Origin: Flavobacterium sediminilitoris
Lineage (GTDB): Bacteria > Bacteroidota > Bacteroidia > Flavobacteriales > Flavobacteriaceae
Assembly: GCF_023008245.1 (NCBI RefSeq)
Contig: NZ_CP090145.1
Coordinates: 434,001 to 498,000, forward strand
Length of the DNA stretch: 64,000 nucleotides
Reading direction: 5' to 3'
A model generated the notes under the pieces. It saw only the letters and a list, made by a program, of their open reading frames with translations, was not told the DNA's origin and did not search any database. Made by a program: the position numbers and the translations under genes. Position 1 is the stretch's first letter, and the number at the start of each line of letters is the position of its first letter. Positions 26,177-35,500 of the stretch are shown here, one piece after another.

Positions 26177-27160
26177 TTATTTTTTACGTTCAATAACATA
26201 ATTCACCATTAAAATAAGAGAATCTTTATATGGTGATGAAGGGAAGTTTTGAATAAGCAATAATGCTTCTTGTTGGAATTGAATCATTTTTTGTTCAGCA
26301 TAAGCTAATCCGTTTTTGTCTTTTACAAATTGGATTACTTCTCGAACTCTCTTTTTGTCTTTATTATGATTTTTTACTGAATTAATTACCCAGTTTTTTT
26401 CTTTAGTAGTACAATTATTTAATGCGTAAATCAAAGGAAGTGTCATTTTTTGCTCCTTAATATCAATTCCTGTTGGTTTACCAATTGCATCATCTGTATA
26501 GTCAAATAAGTCATCTTTTATTTGAAAAGCCATTCCAATTAGTTCGCCAAATTTTCGCATTTTTTCTACTAGTTCTCCGTTTTCTGGAACTACTGAACAT
26601 GCTCCAAGTGAACAACAAGCGGCAATAAGTGTGGCTGTTTTTTGACGGATTATTTCATAATAAATATCTTCTGTTATATCTAATCTACGTGCTTTTTCAA
26701 TTTGCAATAATTCTCCTTCGCTCATTTCACGAACAGCTACTGAAATTATTTTCAATAAATCAAAATCGTTATTATCTATGGAAAGCAATAAGCCTTTTGA
26801 CAATAAATAATCACCGACTAATACTGCAATTTTATTTTTCCAGAGTGCATTTATTGAGAAAAACCCTCTACGTTTATTACTATCATCTACAACATCATCA
26901 TGAACTAAAGTTGCTGTATGGATAAGTTCGATCACTGAAGCACCACGATATGTGCGTTCATTTACATCATTATTATTAGCAACCATTTTTGCGGTTAAGA
27001 AAACAAACATTGGTCGCATTTGTTTTCCTTTTCGGTTTACTATATAATGAGTAATTCTATTAAGTAGCGCTACTTTTGAAGACATTGATTCACGGAACTT
27101 TTTTTCGAAAAGTTCCATTTCTACAAAAATAGGTTGTTTTATTTGCTCTACGATTTTCAT
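26177..27160 (-). CDS. Polyprenyl diphosphate synthase (trans-isoprenyl chain elongation)
   Basis: The enzyme adds isopentenyl units to an allylic diphosphate, most likely to make the menaquinone side chain. The 327-residue product has the first Asp-rich motif HDDVVDDSNKRRG (about 85-97), GVGDYLL-like VLVGDYLLSKG, the KTATLIAACCSLGA helix and the second motif QIKDDLFDYTDD (about 210-221). The stretch GKPTGIDIKEQKMTLPLIYAL follows, as in octaprenyl/heptaprenyl synthases. Which chain length it makes cannot be read from the sequence by eye. A good promoter (TTG, 20 nt, TATTTTTG) lies directly upstream. Confidence 0.93.
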   Translation of the reverse strand: MKIVEQIKQPIFVEMELFEKKFRESMSSKVALLNRITHYIVNRKGKQMRPMFVFLTAKMVANNNDVNERTYRGASVIELIHTATLVHDDVVDDSNKRRGFFSINALWKNKIAVLVGDYLLSKGLLLSIDNNDFDLLKIISVAVREMSEGELLQIEKARRLDITEDIYYEIIRQKTATLIAACCSLGACSVVPENGELVEKMRKFGELIGMAFQIKDDLFDYTDDAIGKPTGIDIKEQKMTLPLIYALNNCTTKEKNWVINSVKNHNKDKKRVREVIQFVKDKNGLAYAEQKMIQFQQEALLLIQNFPSSPYKDSLILMVNYVIERKK

Positions 27161-27168
27161 TTATGCTT

Positions 27169-27199
27169 CAAAAATAGCTAAAACTTTGTTTTAAAACAA
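27169..27199 (-). promoter_or_regulatory. Promoter of the polyprenyl diphosphate synthase gene
   Basis: On the minus strand TTG (complement of 27197-27199), a 20-nt spacer and TATTTTTG (complement of 27169-27176) match the -33/-7 pattern of Bacteroidota promoters. The -7 box ends 8 bp before the start codon, so the transcript should be leaderless. Confidence 0.6.
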
Positions 27200-27301
27200 A
27201 GCCTTCTCTATTTGTTTCATCTAGATGGAAGTGACATTCTCTTTTGTTTTACAATAACCACGTTTGATATTATAAAATTATCTCCAAGAAAATTAATTAT
27301 C

Positions 27302-28333
27302 TTAAGTTTTATTTGCCAATTGTCCACAAGCAGCATCAATATCTTTTCCTCTACTTCTCCTAACTTTAACTATAATATCATTTTTTTCTAGTGCTTCAAT
27401 ATAGTTTTCGGTTGCTTGTTCTGAAGCTTGTTGAAATTCTCCATCATCAATAGGATTATATTCAATAAGGTTTACTTTACAAGGTACATATTTGCAAAAT
27501 TTCACTAAGGCATCAATTGATTTTTTATCATCATTTATTCCTTTCCAAACCACATATTCATAAGTTACTTTACTCTTTGTTTTTTTATACCAATATTCTA
27601 ATGCTTCTCTTAAATCTGTTAGAGGAAAGCTCTTTGTAAAAGGCATTATATTATTCCTGGTTTCTTCAATTGCAGAATGAAGCGAAACAGCCAATTTGAA
27701 TTTCACTTCATCATCTGCCATTTTTTTTATCATTTTGGAAACACCAGAAGTAGAAACAGTAATTCGTTTTGGAGACATCCCTAATCCTTCAGGAGAAGTT
27801 ATCATATCTATTGCTTTCATTACGTTTGGGTAATTCATCAATGGCTCTCCCATTCCCATAAAAACAATATTAGATAATGGTCTATCATAATACAATCTAC
27901 TTTCATTATCAATTGCTGCTACTTGATCGTAAATTTCTCCTGGCTCAAGGTTTCTCATTCTTTTTAAACGAGCTGTTGCACAAAAATTACAATCTAAACT
28001 ACAACCTACTTGACTAGAAACACATGCTGTTGTTCTTGTTTTTGTTGGAATTAGAACTGATTCTACAATTAAATCATCGTGCAAACGGACAGCATTTTTA
28101 ACGGTTCCATCTTCACTGCGTTGCATTGTATCAACTTTTATATGATTGATTACAAAATTAGCCTCAAGCATGTTTCTAGTTTCTTTTGAAATATTTGTCA
28201 TATCTTCAAAAGAATGTGCTCTTTTACTCCACAACCATTCATATACTTGATTTCCTCTAAATGCTTTATCATCATTAGAGACAAAGAAATCTCGTAATTG
28301 CTCTTTAGTTAAAGCTCTTATGTCTTTTTTCAT
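27302..28333 (-). CDS. rlmN: 23S rRNA (adenine-2503-C2)/tRNA (adenine-37-C2)-methyltransferase RlmN
   Basis: RlmN is a radical-SAM enzyme that methylates C2 of A2503 in 23S rRNA and A37 of some tRNAs. I start it at ATG 28333 (343 residues) because a TACCTTTG box at 28347-28354 is too close for use of the ATG at 28342. The radical-SAM cluster motif CSLDCNFC gives Cys111, Cys115 and Cys118. The NIVFMGMGEPLMNY loop, and the catalytic C-terminal Cys336 in DAACGQL, are present. Length and order are normal. Confidence 0.96.
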   Translation of the reverse strand: MKKDIRALTKEQLRDFFVSNDDKAFRGNQVYEWLWSKRAHSFEDMTNISKETRNMLEANFVINHIKVDTMQRSEDGTVKNAVRLHDDLIVESVLIPTKTRTTACVSSQVGCSLDCNFCATARLKRMRNLEPGEIYDQVAAIDNESRLYYDRPLSNIVFMGMGEPLMNYPNVMKAIDMITSPEGLGMSPKRITVSTSGVSKMIKKMADDEVKFKLAVSLHSAIEETRNNIMPFTKSFPLTDLREALEYWYKKTKSKVTYEYVVWKGINDDKKSIDALVKFCKYVPCKVNLIEYNPIDDGEFQQASEQATENYIEALEKNDIIVKVRRSRGKDIDAACGQLANKT

Positions 28334-28346
28334 CGTTTGCATGGTG

Positions 28347-28354
28347 CAAAGGTA
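28347..28354 (-). promoter_or_regulatory. Candidate -7 box (TACCTTTG) for rlmN
   Basis: The minus strand reads TACCTTTG 13 bp before the ATG at 28333, an exact TAnnTTTG match. Its closeness is the main reason for choosing the second ATG as the start. Confidence 0.5.
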
Positions 28355-28402
28355 AAAGAAAATTATGGATAAATATTTTTCAAATTGGTATAAAAATTTA
28401 AG

Positions 28403-30103
28403 CTATTTCTTCTTCAAAACAGTATTTTCTAATACTAATATATCTAAGGCTGTTTCTTTGAATAGTTGTAATGCTTCTTGAGGTGTTTCTACGATAGGCA
28501 TCCCTTTTCTGTTTAAACTTGTATTTAACAACACTGCAATTTCACTTTCTTTGTGGAATGCTACTAATAATTTTGAAAATCTAGGATTCCAAGTTCCATC
28601 AACGGTTTGTACTCTTGCAGATCCATTACAGTGCGTTACATTTTTCAAACTATTAAGGTGTTCTTTTTTTGTTTTATCTACTAAAATCATATAAGGACTA
28701 TTTCTTCCTGATTCAAAATACTCGTTTACTTTATCTTTTAATACAGCAGGAGCAAAAGGTCTGAAATCTTCACGAAATTTAATATTCGCATTAATATGAT
28801 TTTTCATATTTTCAATTCCTGGATGGGCTAATATACTTCTCCTACCTAATGATCTTGGACCAAATTCTGATCCTGAATGAAACCATCCTATTGTTTTTCC
28901 TGTATTTAGTTCTTTTGCACAATACTTTAACAACTCATCTTCTTCAATAAAATTTTGAATTTGAAAAGATTCCATTTCTTGACTATTAATAAAAAAATCT
29001 ATTTCATTTTGGCTATATTCTTTACCAAAACAAGTACTTCCATCTGTTGCAATTTTTGGCATTTTCATATATTCTAACCAACCGTAATAAGCACAACCTA
29101 ATGCTAATCCATTATCACTTGCTGCTGGTTCAAAGTAAATATCTTTAGCAACTTCAATATCCATTAGTTTTGCATTTGCTACTGCATTTAATGCAACTCC
29201 ACCTGTATAACATAGATTTTCATGAGGATATTTAGACATTCTTTCTTGAATACACCAAATAACAGCTTTTTCAACTTGTTCTTGTGCCCATTTTGCAATA
29301 TTTGCATAGTATGTGAAATGCTTTTTAAAATATTCATATCCACTTGAAGGGTTATTCAAATAGTCTTTCCAATAATCTTTAACAAATAATCTATTTGATT
29401 CAAACTTAAAAGCTTCAAAATTATAAACACCAGAAACTCCATAAGGAGCTAATCCCATTAACTTCCCTACATCGTCCATATTTCCAAAAACATATTTACT
29501 AATAGTTGCATAAAACCCTCCTATTGAATGTTGAGTTGTTGGTAATGATAATCTGTTCTCTGACTCTTTTGTGACAATACTAAAGTCTTTATACAATGGA
29601 ATCATTTTTTGCCCATCAAAATGATAAAAACTATCTTTTTCACATTGCATTTGTATTTCATTGAGAATTGACGAATCAATTATATCTTTTTGATAAGGAT
29701 GTAATTCTAAAAACTGTTCTAATGGACTCCCACAACCATCTATAACCATAACATTACATGTTGAAAAATGAGATGTTCCAACTGCACTATAAGCATGAGC
29801 TAAGTGATGTGATATATTAACAATTTTTGGTTCTTCTGTATTTGAAAAAGGTCTTTTCCCTTTAAAATAATCACATTTTGGTATACTAAAGTTTTCGCAC
29901 TGCACTACTAAATCAACATCCTTTAATGTTATTCCTTCTGCATCTAAACAATATTGAATGGCTTGTGAATCATTTCCTCCATCATGCTTTATTCTAGTAA
30001 TTCTTTCTTTCTCTATAGCTACACACACTTGACCGTCTTTTAACAAGACAGCCGAACCGTTATGAGAAAGTCCTGTTCCTATTATATAAATTGGTTTACT
30101 CAT
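28403..30103 (-). CDS. Carbamoyltransferase of the NodU/CmcH/TobZ family
   Basis: Members transfer a carbamoyl group from carbamoyl phosphate, through a carbamoyl-adenylate, to a hydroxyl of a sugar, antibiotic or Nod factor. The 566-residue product starts GTGLSHNGSAVLLKDG, typical of the Kae1-like N-terminal domain, with the metal-site motif HHLAHAYSA (about 98-106) and LCYTGGVALNAVANAKL. The C-terminal YrdC-like domain has GWFHSGSEFGPRSLGRRSIL and FRPFAPAVL. Both catalytic parts look intact. There is no sugar or polyketide cluster nearby, so the acceptor is unknown. It is divergent from an O-methyltransferase by 78 bp. Confidence 0.92.
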   Translation of the reverse strand: MSKPIYIIGTGLSHNGSAVLLKDGQVCVAIEKERITRIKHDGGNDSQAIQYCLDAEGITLKDVDLVVQCENFSIPKCDYFKGKRPFSNTEEPKIVNISHHLAHAYSAVGTSHFSTCNVMVIDGCGSPLEQFLELHPYQKDIIDSSILNEIQMQCEKDSFYHFDGQKMIPLYKDFSIVTKESENRLSLPTTQHSIGGFYATISKYVFGNMDDVGKLMGLAPYGVSGVYNFEAFKFESNRLFVKDYWKDYLNNPSSGYEYFKKHFTYYANIAKWAQEQVEKAVIWCIQERMSKYPHENLCYTGGVALNAVANAKLMDIEVAKDIYFEPAASDNGLALGCAYYGWLEYMKMPKIATDGSTCFGKEYSQNEIDFFINSQEMESFQIQNFIEEDELLKYCAKELNTGKTIGWFHSGSEFGPRSLGRRSILAHPGIENMKNHINANIKFREDFRPFAPAVLKDKVNEYFESGRNSPYMILVDKTKKEHLNSLKNVTHCNGSARVQTVDGTWNPRFSKLLVAFHKESEIAVLLNTSLNRKGMPIVETPQEALQLFKETALDILVLENTVLKKK

Positions 30104-30146
30104 CTATAATCTTGAAATTTATTGAAAACTACAAAAAATATTTTGA

Positions 30147-30154
30147 TAACTTTG
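30147..30154 (+). promoter_or_regulatory. Candidate -7 box (TAACTTTG) for the O-methyltransferase gene
   Basis: TAACTTTG lies 27 bp before the ATG at 30182, with a TTG 22 nt upstream at 30122-30124. This places the transcription start inside the longer in-frame extension and supports the later ATG. Confidence 0.55.
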
Positions 30155-30181
30155 AATGATATTTTAAAACTCAAAATTAAG

Positions 30182-30823
30182 ATGCATTTTATATCAGAAG
30201 ATTTAGAAAATTATGTTGCTAATCATAGCCAGAACGAGCCAGAACTGCTAGCAAAACTAAATAGAGAAACATATCAAAAAATTTTACAACCTAGAATGTT
30301 AAGTGGGCATTTTCAAGGTAGAGTATTAAGTATGTTATCTAAAATTATTAATCCTAATTCCATTTTAGAAATTGGTACTTATACAGGTTATGCTACTCTA
30401 TGTTTAGCTGAAGGTTTAAAAAAAGAAGGAACCATTGATACTATTGATGTTAATGAAGAACTTTTTGATTTTCAAAAAAAGTATTTTGATGCTTCAGAAT
30501 GGAAAAATCAAATATTTCAACATCTGGGAAATGCGTTAGATATTATTCCTAATCTAAATAAAAAATTTGACTTAGTTTTTATTGATGCGGATAAAGAAAA
30601 TTACATTAATTATTTTAATATAATAATCCCAATGATGAATAAAGGCGGAATTATTTTATCTGACAATGTACTTTGGAGCGGAAAAGTAATTGAAGAACTA
30701 GATCCTAAAGATATTAGCACCAAGATACTTGTTGAGTATAATGAACTACTAAACAATGATATTAGAGTAGAATCCGTTTTATTACCAATTAGAGATGGGT
30801 TAACAGTTAGTAGAGTTCTATAA
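30182..30823 (+). CDS. O-methyltransferase (caffeoyl-CoA/catechol O-methyltransferase-like)
   Basis: This is a SAM-dependent class I O-methyltransferase; the natural acceptor is unknown. The start at ATG 30182 gives 213 residues, the usual family length. An in-frame TTG at 30122 would add 20 residues lying upstream of the probable transcription start. It shows motif I ILEIGTYTGYATLCLAEGL, the acidic ribose contact in TIDVNEELF, the metal-binding FDLVFIDADKENY and DNVLWSGKV, and ends LPIRDGLTVSRVL, all typical of the family 3 O-methyltransferases. It converges with the PAP2 gene. Confidence 0.92.
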   Translation: MHFISEDLENYVANHSQNEPELLAKLNRETYQKILQPRMLSGHFQGRVLSMLSKIINPNSILEIGTYTGYATLCLAEGLKKEGTIDTIDVNEELFDFQKKYFDASEWKNQIFQHLGNALDIIPNLNKKFDLVFIDADKENYINYFNIIIPMMNKGGIILSDNVLWSGKVIEELDPKDISTKILVEYNELLNNDIRVESVLLPIRDGLTVSRVL

Positions 30824-30844
30824 TTTCTACTAACTATTCTCATT

Positions 30845-31402
30845 TTATTTTCTACTTCTTTTTAAATATATTGAATATCCTTTATAAAAAACAGTTCCAA
30901 ATAAAGCTCCAAAAAAGTAACCTGTTAAGATATCAATCGGGAAATGCAGTCCAAGATATATTCTACTATAAGCAAAGATTAAAGGGAAAAAGAATACAAC
31001 AAAAGCATACTTATAGTATTGTCTTAAAATTAAGAAAATAAAAGTCATAGTTGCTGTAGAATTTGAAGCATGTCCTGAAAAGAAACTATACGAATTACTT
31101 GTTTTAACAACTCTAATAATGGTATTAATTTCAGGATCATTACATGGTCTTAAGCGTTGAAAAGAGTATTTAAAAAGATTTGTAATTTGATCCGTAAAAG
31201 TAATTAATAAAGCTATAATTAATAATACTATTCCTAGATTTTTCCAGCCAATTTTCTTTTGTAGAATTAATAACAAAATAACAAAATAAGGCGTCCAATT
31301 GAGCTGCTTTGTTATTTGTAACCAAAAGGCATCAAAGGATTCTGAGCCTAAACCGTTAAGAAATACTAATAGTTCTTTATCTAGTGTAATAATTTGTTCC
31401 AA
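30845..31402 (-). CDS. PAP2-family membrane phosphatase
   Basis: The 185-residue product is a polytopic membrane protein with the three-part PAP2 signature: KYSFQRLRPC, SFFSGHASNSTA (catalytic His in SGH) and YSRIYLGLHFPIDILTGYF. About five to six membrane helices surround the motifs. Family members dephosphorylate lipid phosphates such as phosphatidic acid or undecaprenyl diphosphate at the periplasmic face. Undecaprenyl-PP phosphatase (PgpB-like) is plausible but unproven. It begins 2 bp after the TatA-like gene and is co-transcribed with it. Confidence 0.9.
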   Translation of the reverse strand: MEQIITLDKELLVFLNGLGSESFDAFWLQITKQLNWTPYFVILLLILQKKIGWKNLGIVLLIIALLITFTDQITNLFKYSFQRLRPCNDPEINTIIRVVKTSNSYSFFSGHASNSTATMTFIFLILRQYYKYAFVVFFFPLIFAYSRIYLGLHFPIDILTGYFFGALFGTVFYKGYSIYLKRSRK

Positions 31403-31404
31403 GA

Positions 31405-31752
31405 TTAAAATTGTCTTTTGATAGGTCCAGATAAGTTTTCAATATCTTCTTTAACTTCCTGAATTGGGTTTTGTATATCCGTAGTTATATCCTTCAATGG
31501 ATTAACTGTATTATTTATTCCTTCTTTTGCTTTATTTATTTCATCTGAAATACCGTCAGTTATAGAATTCAAATCTATACCCGAATCTGTTGTGCTATTT
31601 TGAATTTCGTTTTTAATTTCATTAGTAGCATTTTTTAATTGAGCCATAGTTTTACCCATAAATCTAGCTACATCAGGAATTCCTTTTGAACCAAAAATCA
31701 TAATTGCAATTAATATTATTATGATAAGTTCGCCTCCACCTATGCCAAACAT
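31405..31752 (-). CDS. Twin-arginine translocase TatA/B-type subunit
   Basis: The 115-residue product has the Tat pattern: a very short periplasmic N-terminus, one membrane helix (about 7-20, ELIIIILIAIMIF), the hinge GSKGIPDVAR and an amphipathic helix (FMGKTMAQLKNATNEI). A polar, partly acidic tail of about 65 residues follows. TatA oligomers form the conduit for folded twin-arginine substrates. The long tail and the GGGELIII start recall the TatA/TatB-hybrid proteins of Bacteroidota. tatC is not in this window. A TAACTTTG box lies 25 bp upstream. Confidence 0.88.
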   Translation of the reverse strand: MFGIGGGELIIIILIAIMIFGSKGIPDVARFMGKTMAQLKNATNEIKNEIQNSTTDSGIDLNSITDGISDEINKAKEGINNTVNPLKDITTDIQNPIQEVKEDIENLSGPIKRQF

Positions 31753-31777
31753 TGTTTCTTTATTAAATTATAGTGAA

Positions 31778-31785
31778 CAAAGTTA
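31778..31785 (-). promoter_or_regulatory. Candidate -7 box (TAACTTTG) for the tatA-like / PAP2 operon
   Basis: The minus strand reads TAACTTTG, an exact TAnnTTTG match 25 bp before the start at 31752. Confidence 0.5.
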
Positions 31786-31798
31786 CAAAGAAAAAAAT

Positions 31799-31835
31799 AA
31801 CCTAATGTCAATCTTTATAATTTTGACATTAGGTT
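31799..31835 (-). terminator. Terminator after the M1 peptidase gene
   Basis: AACCTAATGTCAA and TTGACATTAGGTT form a perfect 13-bp stem with an 11-nt loop, followed on the minus strand by ATTTTTTTC. It lies 29 bp after the peptidase stop and just before the tatA-like promoter. Confidence 0.8.
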
Positions 31836-31864
31836 TAACTATTTTTTCATATATCTTAAAAAAA

Positions 31865-34135
31865 TTATTTCTTATCTAATTCATCAAATTTAGATATCAC
31901 TGCTTCACTTGGCCACACATTATTTACCGTGTCAATATCAGCGGTTTCTAATTTTGGATCTAATTGAATTTTAACTATTTTTTTATTTGTAGCAAATACT
32001 CTTTTTGCTGTGTCATTATTCTTTCTCCAAATTTGAACCGGAAACTTACAATCCTCTTTAGTTCCATCTTCATATTGAAGTTCTACAATAATTGGCATCA
32101 TTAATCCTCCTGGTTTTTCAAACTCAACTTCATAAAAATATTTAGGATTTTTTAATGCAGCCTTCTCTTCAGAAGTATAATTTTTAGACACATAATCTTC
32201 GAGAACTTGAACATCTTTTACTTCAAATGCTTTTTTTGTCTTTGGATTAAACTCTTTATGTGTCTCATCAACTAAATAAATAAATGGCCCGATATCTCTT
32301 AAAGACCTTCCTCTTCTCGCTACGAAATTCTTCATTTCTTCAGTAGGCTCTGATGAAACATAATATTGTTTTACTTCTTTAATGCCAATATCAACATAAT
32401 CCGTAGAATAAAACCATCCTCTCCAAAACCAATCTAAATCTACTGCTGAAGCATCTTCCATTGTTCTAAAAAAGTCTTCTGGTGTTGGGTGTTTAAACTT
32501 CCATCTTTGAGCATACGTTTTAAATGCATGATCAAAAAGCTCTCTCCCCATTATAGTTTCACGAAGAATATTTAATCCTGTTGCTGGTTTTCCATAAGCG
32601 TTTGCTCCAAAATTATATATATTTTCAGAGTTAGACATTATTGGCTCTAAATATTTTTGATTTCCTTTCATATAAGGAACTATTTTATCTGCTGGACCTC
32701 TATCTGTTGGAAAATTAGGGTCAAATTCCAATTCTGTTAAATATTCTAAAAAAGTATTCAATCCTTCATCCATCCATGTCCATTGTCTCTCATCTGAATT
32801 TACAATCATTGGAAAGAAATTATGCCCTACTTCATGAATAATTACACCTAACATTCCGTATTTAACTCTATCAGAATATTTTCCATCTTTATCAGGTCGT
32901 CCAAAATTCCAACAAATCATAGGATATTCCATTCCTTGATCTTGTGCAGAAACAGAAACTGCTTTTGGATATGGATAATCAAATGTATGTCTTGAATATG
33001 TTTTTAAAGTTTGTGCAACCGCTCTTGTAGAATATTCTCCCCAAAGTGGATTAGCCTCTTTCGGGTAAATTGAAATAGCCATTGGTTTATTTTTTTCCAA
33101 CTGAACAGCCATTGCGTCTAACATAAATTTCCTAGATGATGAAAATCCGAAATCACGAACATTTTCAGCTTTAAATTTCCAAGTACTCTTTTTATCAGAA
33201 AATCCTTTTTCAGCTTTTTCAGCTTCTTCTTGAGTTACAATTAAAACTGGTTTATCGAAAGTGTTTTCTGCTAATTCCCATCTTTTCATTTGTTCTGCAG
33301 TAAACACATCTTTTCTATTTTGATGTGCTCCAGTTGCTTCTAATATGTGATCAGAAGGCACAGTAATGTTTACATCGTAATTTCCAAAAGTTAGAGCAAA
33401 TTCTCCTCTTCCCCAAAATTGCATATTCTGCCAACCTTCAACATCGCTATAAACCGCCATTCTAGGATAAAACTGAGCAATTACATATAAACGATTTCCA
33501 TCTTCAAACTCTTCGTAACCTGAACGACCTCCATCAACTTGATAATTATTAATATTATACCACCATTTAATTGAAAAAGTAAATTTGCCTTTTGATTGTA
33601 AAGGTTTTGCAAGGTTTATACGCATCATTGTTTGATTGATGGTGTAACTTATGTCTTTACCTGATTTGTCTTTTACATATTCTATATGAAATCCTCCTTG
33701 AAAAGGCTCTTCCATGAATTTTTTAGCAAATTTATCTGGAGCTAATCCTGGATCAACTCTTTCATTATCCACTAATGGTGATTTTGAATCTGCTGAACGA
33801 ACATTCTGATCCAGTTGCACCCATAAGTATTCTAATGGTTCTGGTGAATTATTATAATATGTAATCGTTTCCGAACCTAATAGTTTTTTATTTTTATCAT
33901 CTAGCTCAAGGTTCATTTTATAATCAGCTCTTTGTTGATAATACGCTGGACCAGGCGCTCCCGAAGCTGTTCTAAACATATTTGGCGTAGCCATTAAGTC
34001 ATACATTTGACGAAATTTATTTTCGTTATAATGACCTGGCTCTCTTCCTTTATCTTCGGTTTTCACTTCCTGAGCTATCGCAAAAAAAGAAGTAATTAAA
34101 ACCAAAATCGAAGAAAATAAAATTCTATTTTTCAT
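31865..34135 (-). CDS. M1-family metallopeptidase (secreted aminopeptidase-like)
   Basis: The 756-residue product has a Sec signal peptide (about 1-21, ending IAQ), an N-terminal beta domain typical of M1 enzymes, and the gluzincin zinc site HEVGH (His434, Glu435, His438) with the third ligand Glu457 in WMDEGLNTF. The substrate-recognition loop is GMEYP (about 401-405) instead of the usual GAMEN, a form seen in atypical M1 proteins. A C-terminal extension with beta character follows after about 620. It should be a periplasmic or surface peptidase. It heads toward a strong terminator and follows a DUF6702 gene. Confidence 0.92.
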   Translation of the reverse strand: MKNRILFSSILVLITSFFAIAQEVKTEDKGREPGHYNENKFRQMYDLMATPNMFRTASGAPGPAYYQQRADYKMNLELDDKNKKLLGSETITYYNNSPEPLEYLWVQLDQNVRSADSKSPLVDNERVDPGLAPDKFAKKFMEEPFQGGFHIEYVKDKSGKDISYTINQTMMRINLAKPLQSKGKFTFSIKWWYNINNYQVDGGRSGYEEFEDGNRLYVIAQFYPRMAVYSDVEGWQNMQFWGRGEFALTFGNYDVNITVPSDHILEATGAHQNRKDVFTAEQMKRWELAENTFDKPVLIVTQEEAEKAEKGFSDKKSTWKFKAENVRDFGFSSSRKFMLDAMAVQLEKNKPMAISIYPKEANPLWGEYSTRAVAQTLKTYSRHTFDYPYPKAVSVSAQDQGMEYPMICWNFGRPDKDGKYSDRVKYGMLGVIIHEVGHNFFPMIVNSDERQWTWMDEGLNTFLEYLTELEFDPNFPTDRGPADKIVPYMKGNQKYLEPIMSNSENIYNFGANAYGKPATGLNILRETIMGRELFDHAFKTYAQRWKFKHPTPEDFFRTMEDASAVDLDWFWRGWFYSTDYVDIGIKEVKQYYVSSEPTEEMKNFVARRGRSLRDIGPFIYLVDETHKEFNPKTKKAFEVKDVQVLEDYVSKNYTSEEKAALKNPKYFYEVEFEKPGGLMMPIIVELQYEDGTKEDCKFPVQIWRKNNDTAKRVFATNKKIVKIQLDPKLETADIDTVNNVWPSEAVISKFDELDKK

Positions 34136-34152
34136 GGTAGGTTAATTAGTTT

Positions 34153-34656
34153 TCAAAATTTTAACAAAGCAGTTTGGTCAGTATTGGTTAACAAAAAACT
34201 ACTTTTTTTATTATTTATATCTGTATGTAACAAATTTTGTTGTTCTTTAAAAATTTCAGTCAAAACTGAATTTTCGATTTCGAAAGTAGTAATTTTTTCA
34301 GAAAAATTCACTTTTAAGTAACAAATTAACACATCATTATCAATTTCAGTTCCTAAAAAATGAATTTCACTTAGCTTGTTATTAATATTTATCCTTATTT
34401 TTTCATTTAAATATTTCTCAACAAAATTTTCAGCACCTTCAATTTCTCTATTTGATGCCAAATAAATTTTTTTATTATATCTCTTTTCTAAAGCTTTATT
34501 TAAATCATCAATAAAAATTCTTGATGTTATTTCTACTCTACCTTTTTTGTCTACATAATCAATTTGAGTTACAGAGACATAAAACTTATGTATTGTAAAA
34601 GAACTTACAATAAGGAACAGAAATAAAAAGGATATTATTTTAATCTTATTTTTCAT
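34153..34656 (-). CDS. DUF6702-type exported protein
   Basis: The product has 167 residues from the ATG at 34656 (another ATG at 34680 would overlap the upstream gene by 35 bp). It has a Sec signal peptide (LFLFLIVSSFTIH) and then HKFYVSVTQIDYVDKKGRVEI and ITSRIFIDDLNKALEKRY, the pattern I associate with DUF6702, a family usually found beside an M1-type peptidase gene in flavobacteria, as here. Its function is unknown. Partnership with the peptidase, as a chaperone, inhibitor or co-secreted part, is an inference from the neighbourhood only. Confidence 0.75.
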   Translation of the reverse strand: MKNKIKIISFLFLFLIVSSFTIHKFYVSVTQIDYVDKKGRVEITSRIFIDDLNKALEKRYNKKIYLASNREIEGAENFVEKYLNEKIRININNKLSEIHFLGTEIDNDVLICYLKVNFSEKITTFEIENSVLTEIFKEQQNLLHTDINNKKSSFLLTNTDQTALLKF

Positions 34657-35500
34657 CTGACAAATGTAATAATTCTTCATTTTCTTTTTTAAACGCCTTT
34701 GATTTATCTATTAAATATTCTATCAGTTTTAATTCATTCTCTACTTTTAAAAATTCTACTAAATCATAACTTGACATTTCCGCATACGCTAAAAAAGGAA
34801 CAATTTCCTCATTTTTAATTTTCAATGTAGATATAAAAAAATGATGTGAAAAACGCTCATTAATATGTTCTGCAAATGATTTTGACTGAATGTCTCTCAA
34901 TCGTCTTTCTTCGAGAACCAAAGAAGCATTTTTTTTTGAGTTTTTTTTAATTCCTAATAATCTTCCAATTCCTCTTCCGATAGCTAGAAAATCAATATTA
35001 GATCCATTAGGAGCAAAATGATCTGGTGAAGTTGTTATTTTATTACCTTTATTAAATCTCTCATCTCCATAATTTTTAGTTACATTCATATCAATCCCTG
35101 AAAAACCACCATACGTTTTTATCTTTTTCGTATCTACTTCTAAATCACCTGTCAAAGTATAAGGTGTGACTACAACTTCATCGAGTTCGTTTATTTTTAC
35201 TTTTAAACGAATTTCTAACTCTTCTGTCCAAAAGTCTTTTTCTGTAAGAACATATTTCTGGGAAACAAATGATAATCCTTGAAAATATAATGTATCTTTT
35301 GCTTTTGCAGTAATAGAAAATCTACCATCAACATCAGAAATTGCTCCTATATTTGAACTTACATTAAAAATTGTAATTTCGGCTACTTCCATAGAATCGG
35401 CTATAATTCTACCTCGTATTACTTCTCTTTCTCTTGGGATATTTTGCGAGAAGAAAAATTGTGAAAACAACAATAATAGAACAAAACTAATCTTTCCCAT
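34646..35500 (-). CDS. Secreted protein with carboxypeptidase-regulatory-like domain (paralogue 2)
   Basis: I start this at ATG 35500 (284 residues), where MGKISFVLLLLFSQFFF begins a signal peptide; an upstream in-frame start would run into the preceding gene. Residues about 22-105 form a beta-sandwich like the carboxypeptidase regulatory (CarboxypepD_reg) domain: IRGRIIADSMEVAEITIFNV, SDVDGRFSITAKAKDTLYFQ and the closing ELDEVVVTPYTL, which resembles the start of a TonB-dependent receptor. No receptor barrel follows; instead there is a helical, charged C-terminus. It overlaps the upstream paralogue by 14 bp. Confidence 0.7.
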   Translation of the reverse strand: MGKISFVLLLLFSQFFFSQNIPREREVIRGRIIADSMEVAEITIFNVSSNIGAISDVDGRFSITAKAKDTLYFQGLSFVSQKYVLTEKDFWTEELEIRLKVKINELDEVVVTPYTLTGDLEVDTKKIKTYGGFSGIDMNVTKNYGDERFNKGNKITTSPDHFAPNGSNIDFLAIGRGIGRLLGIKKNSKKNASLVLEERRLRDIQSKSFAEHINERFSHHFFISTLKIKNEEIVPFLAYAEMSSYDLVEFLKVENELKLIEYLIDKSKAFKKENEELLHLSDEK

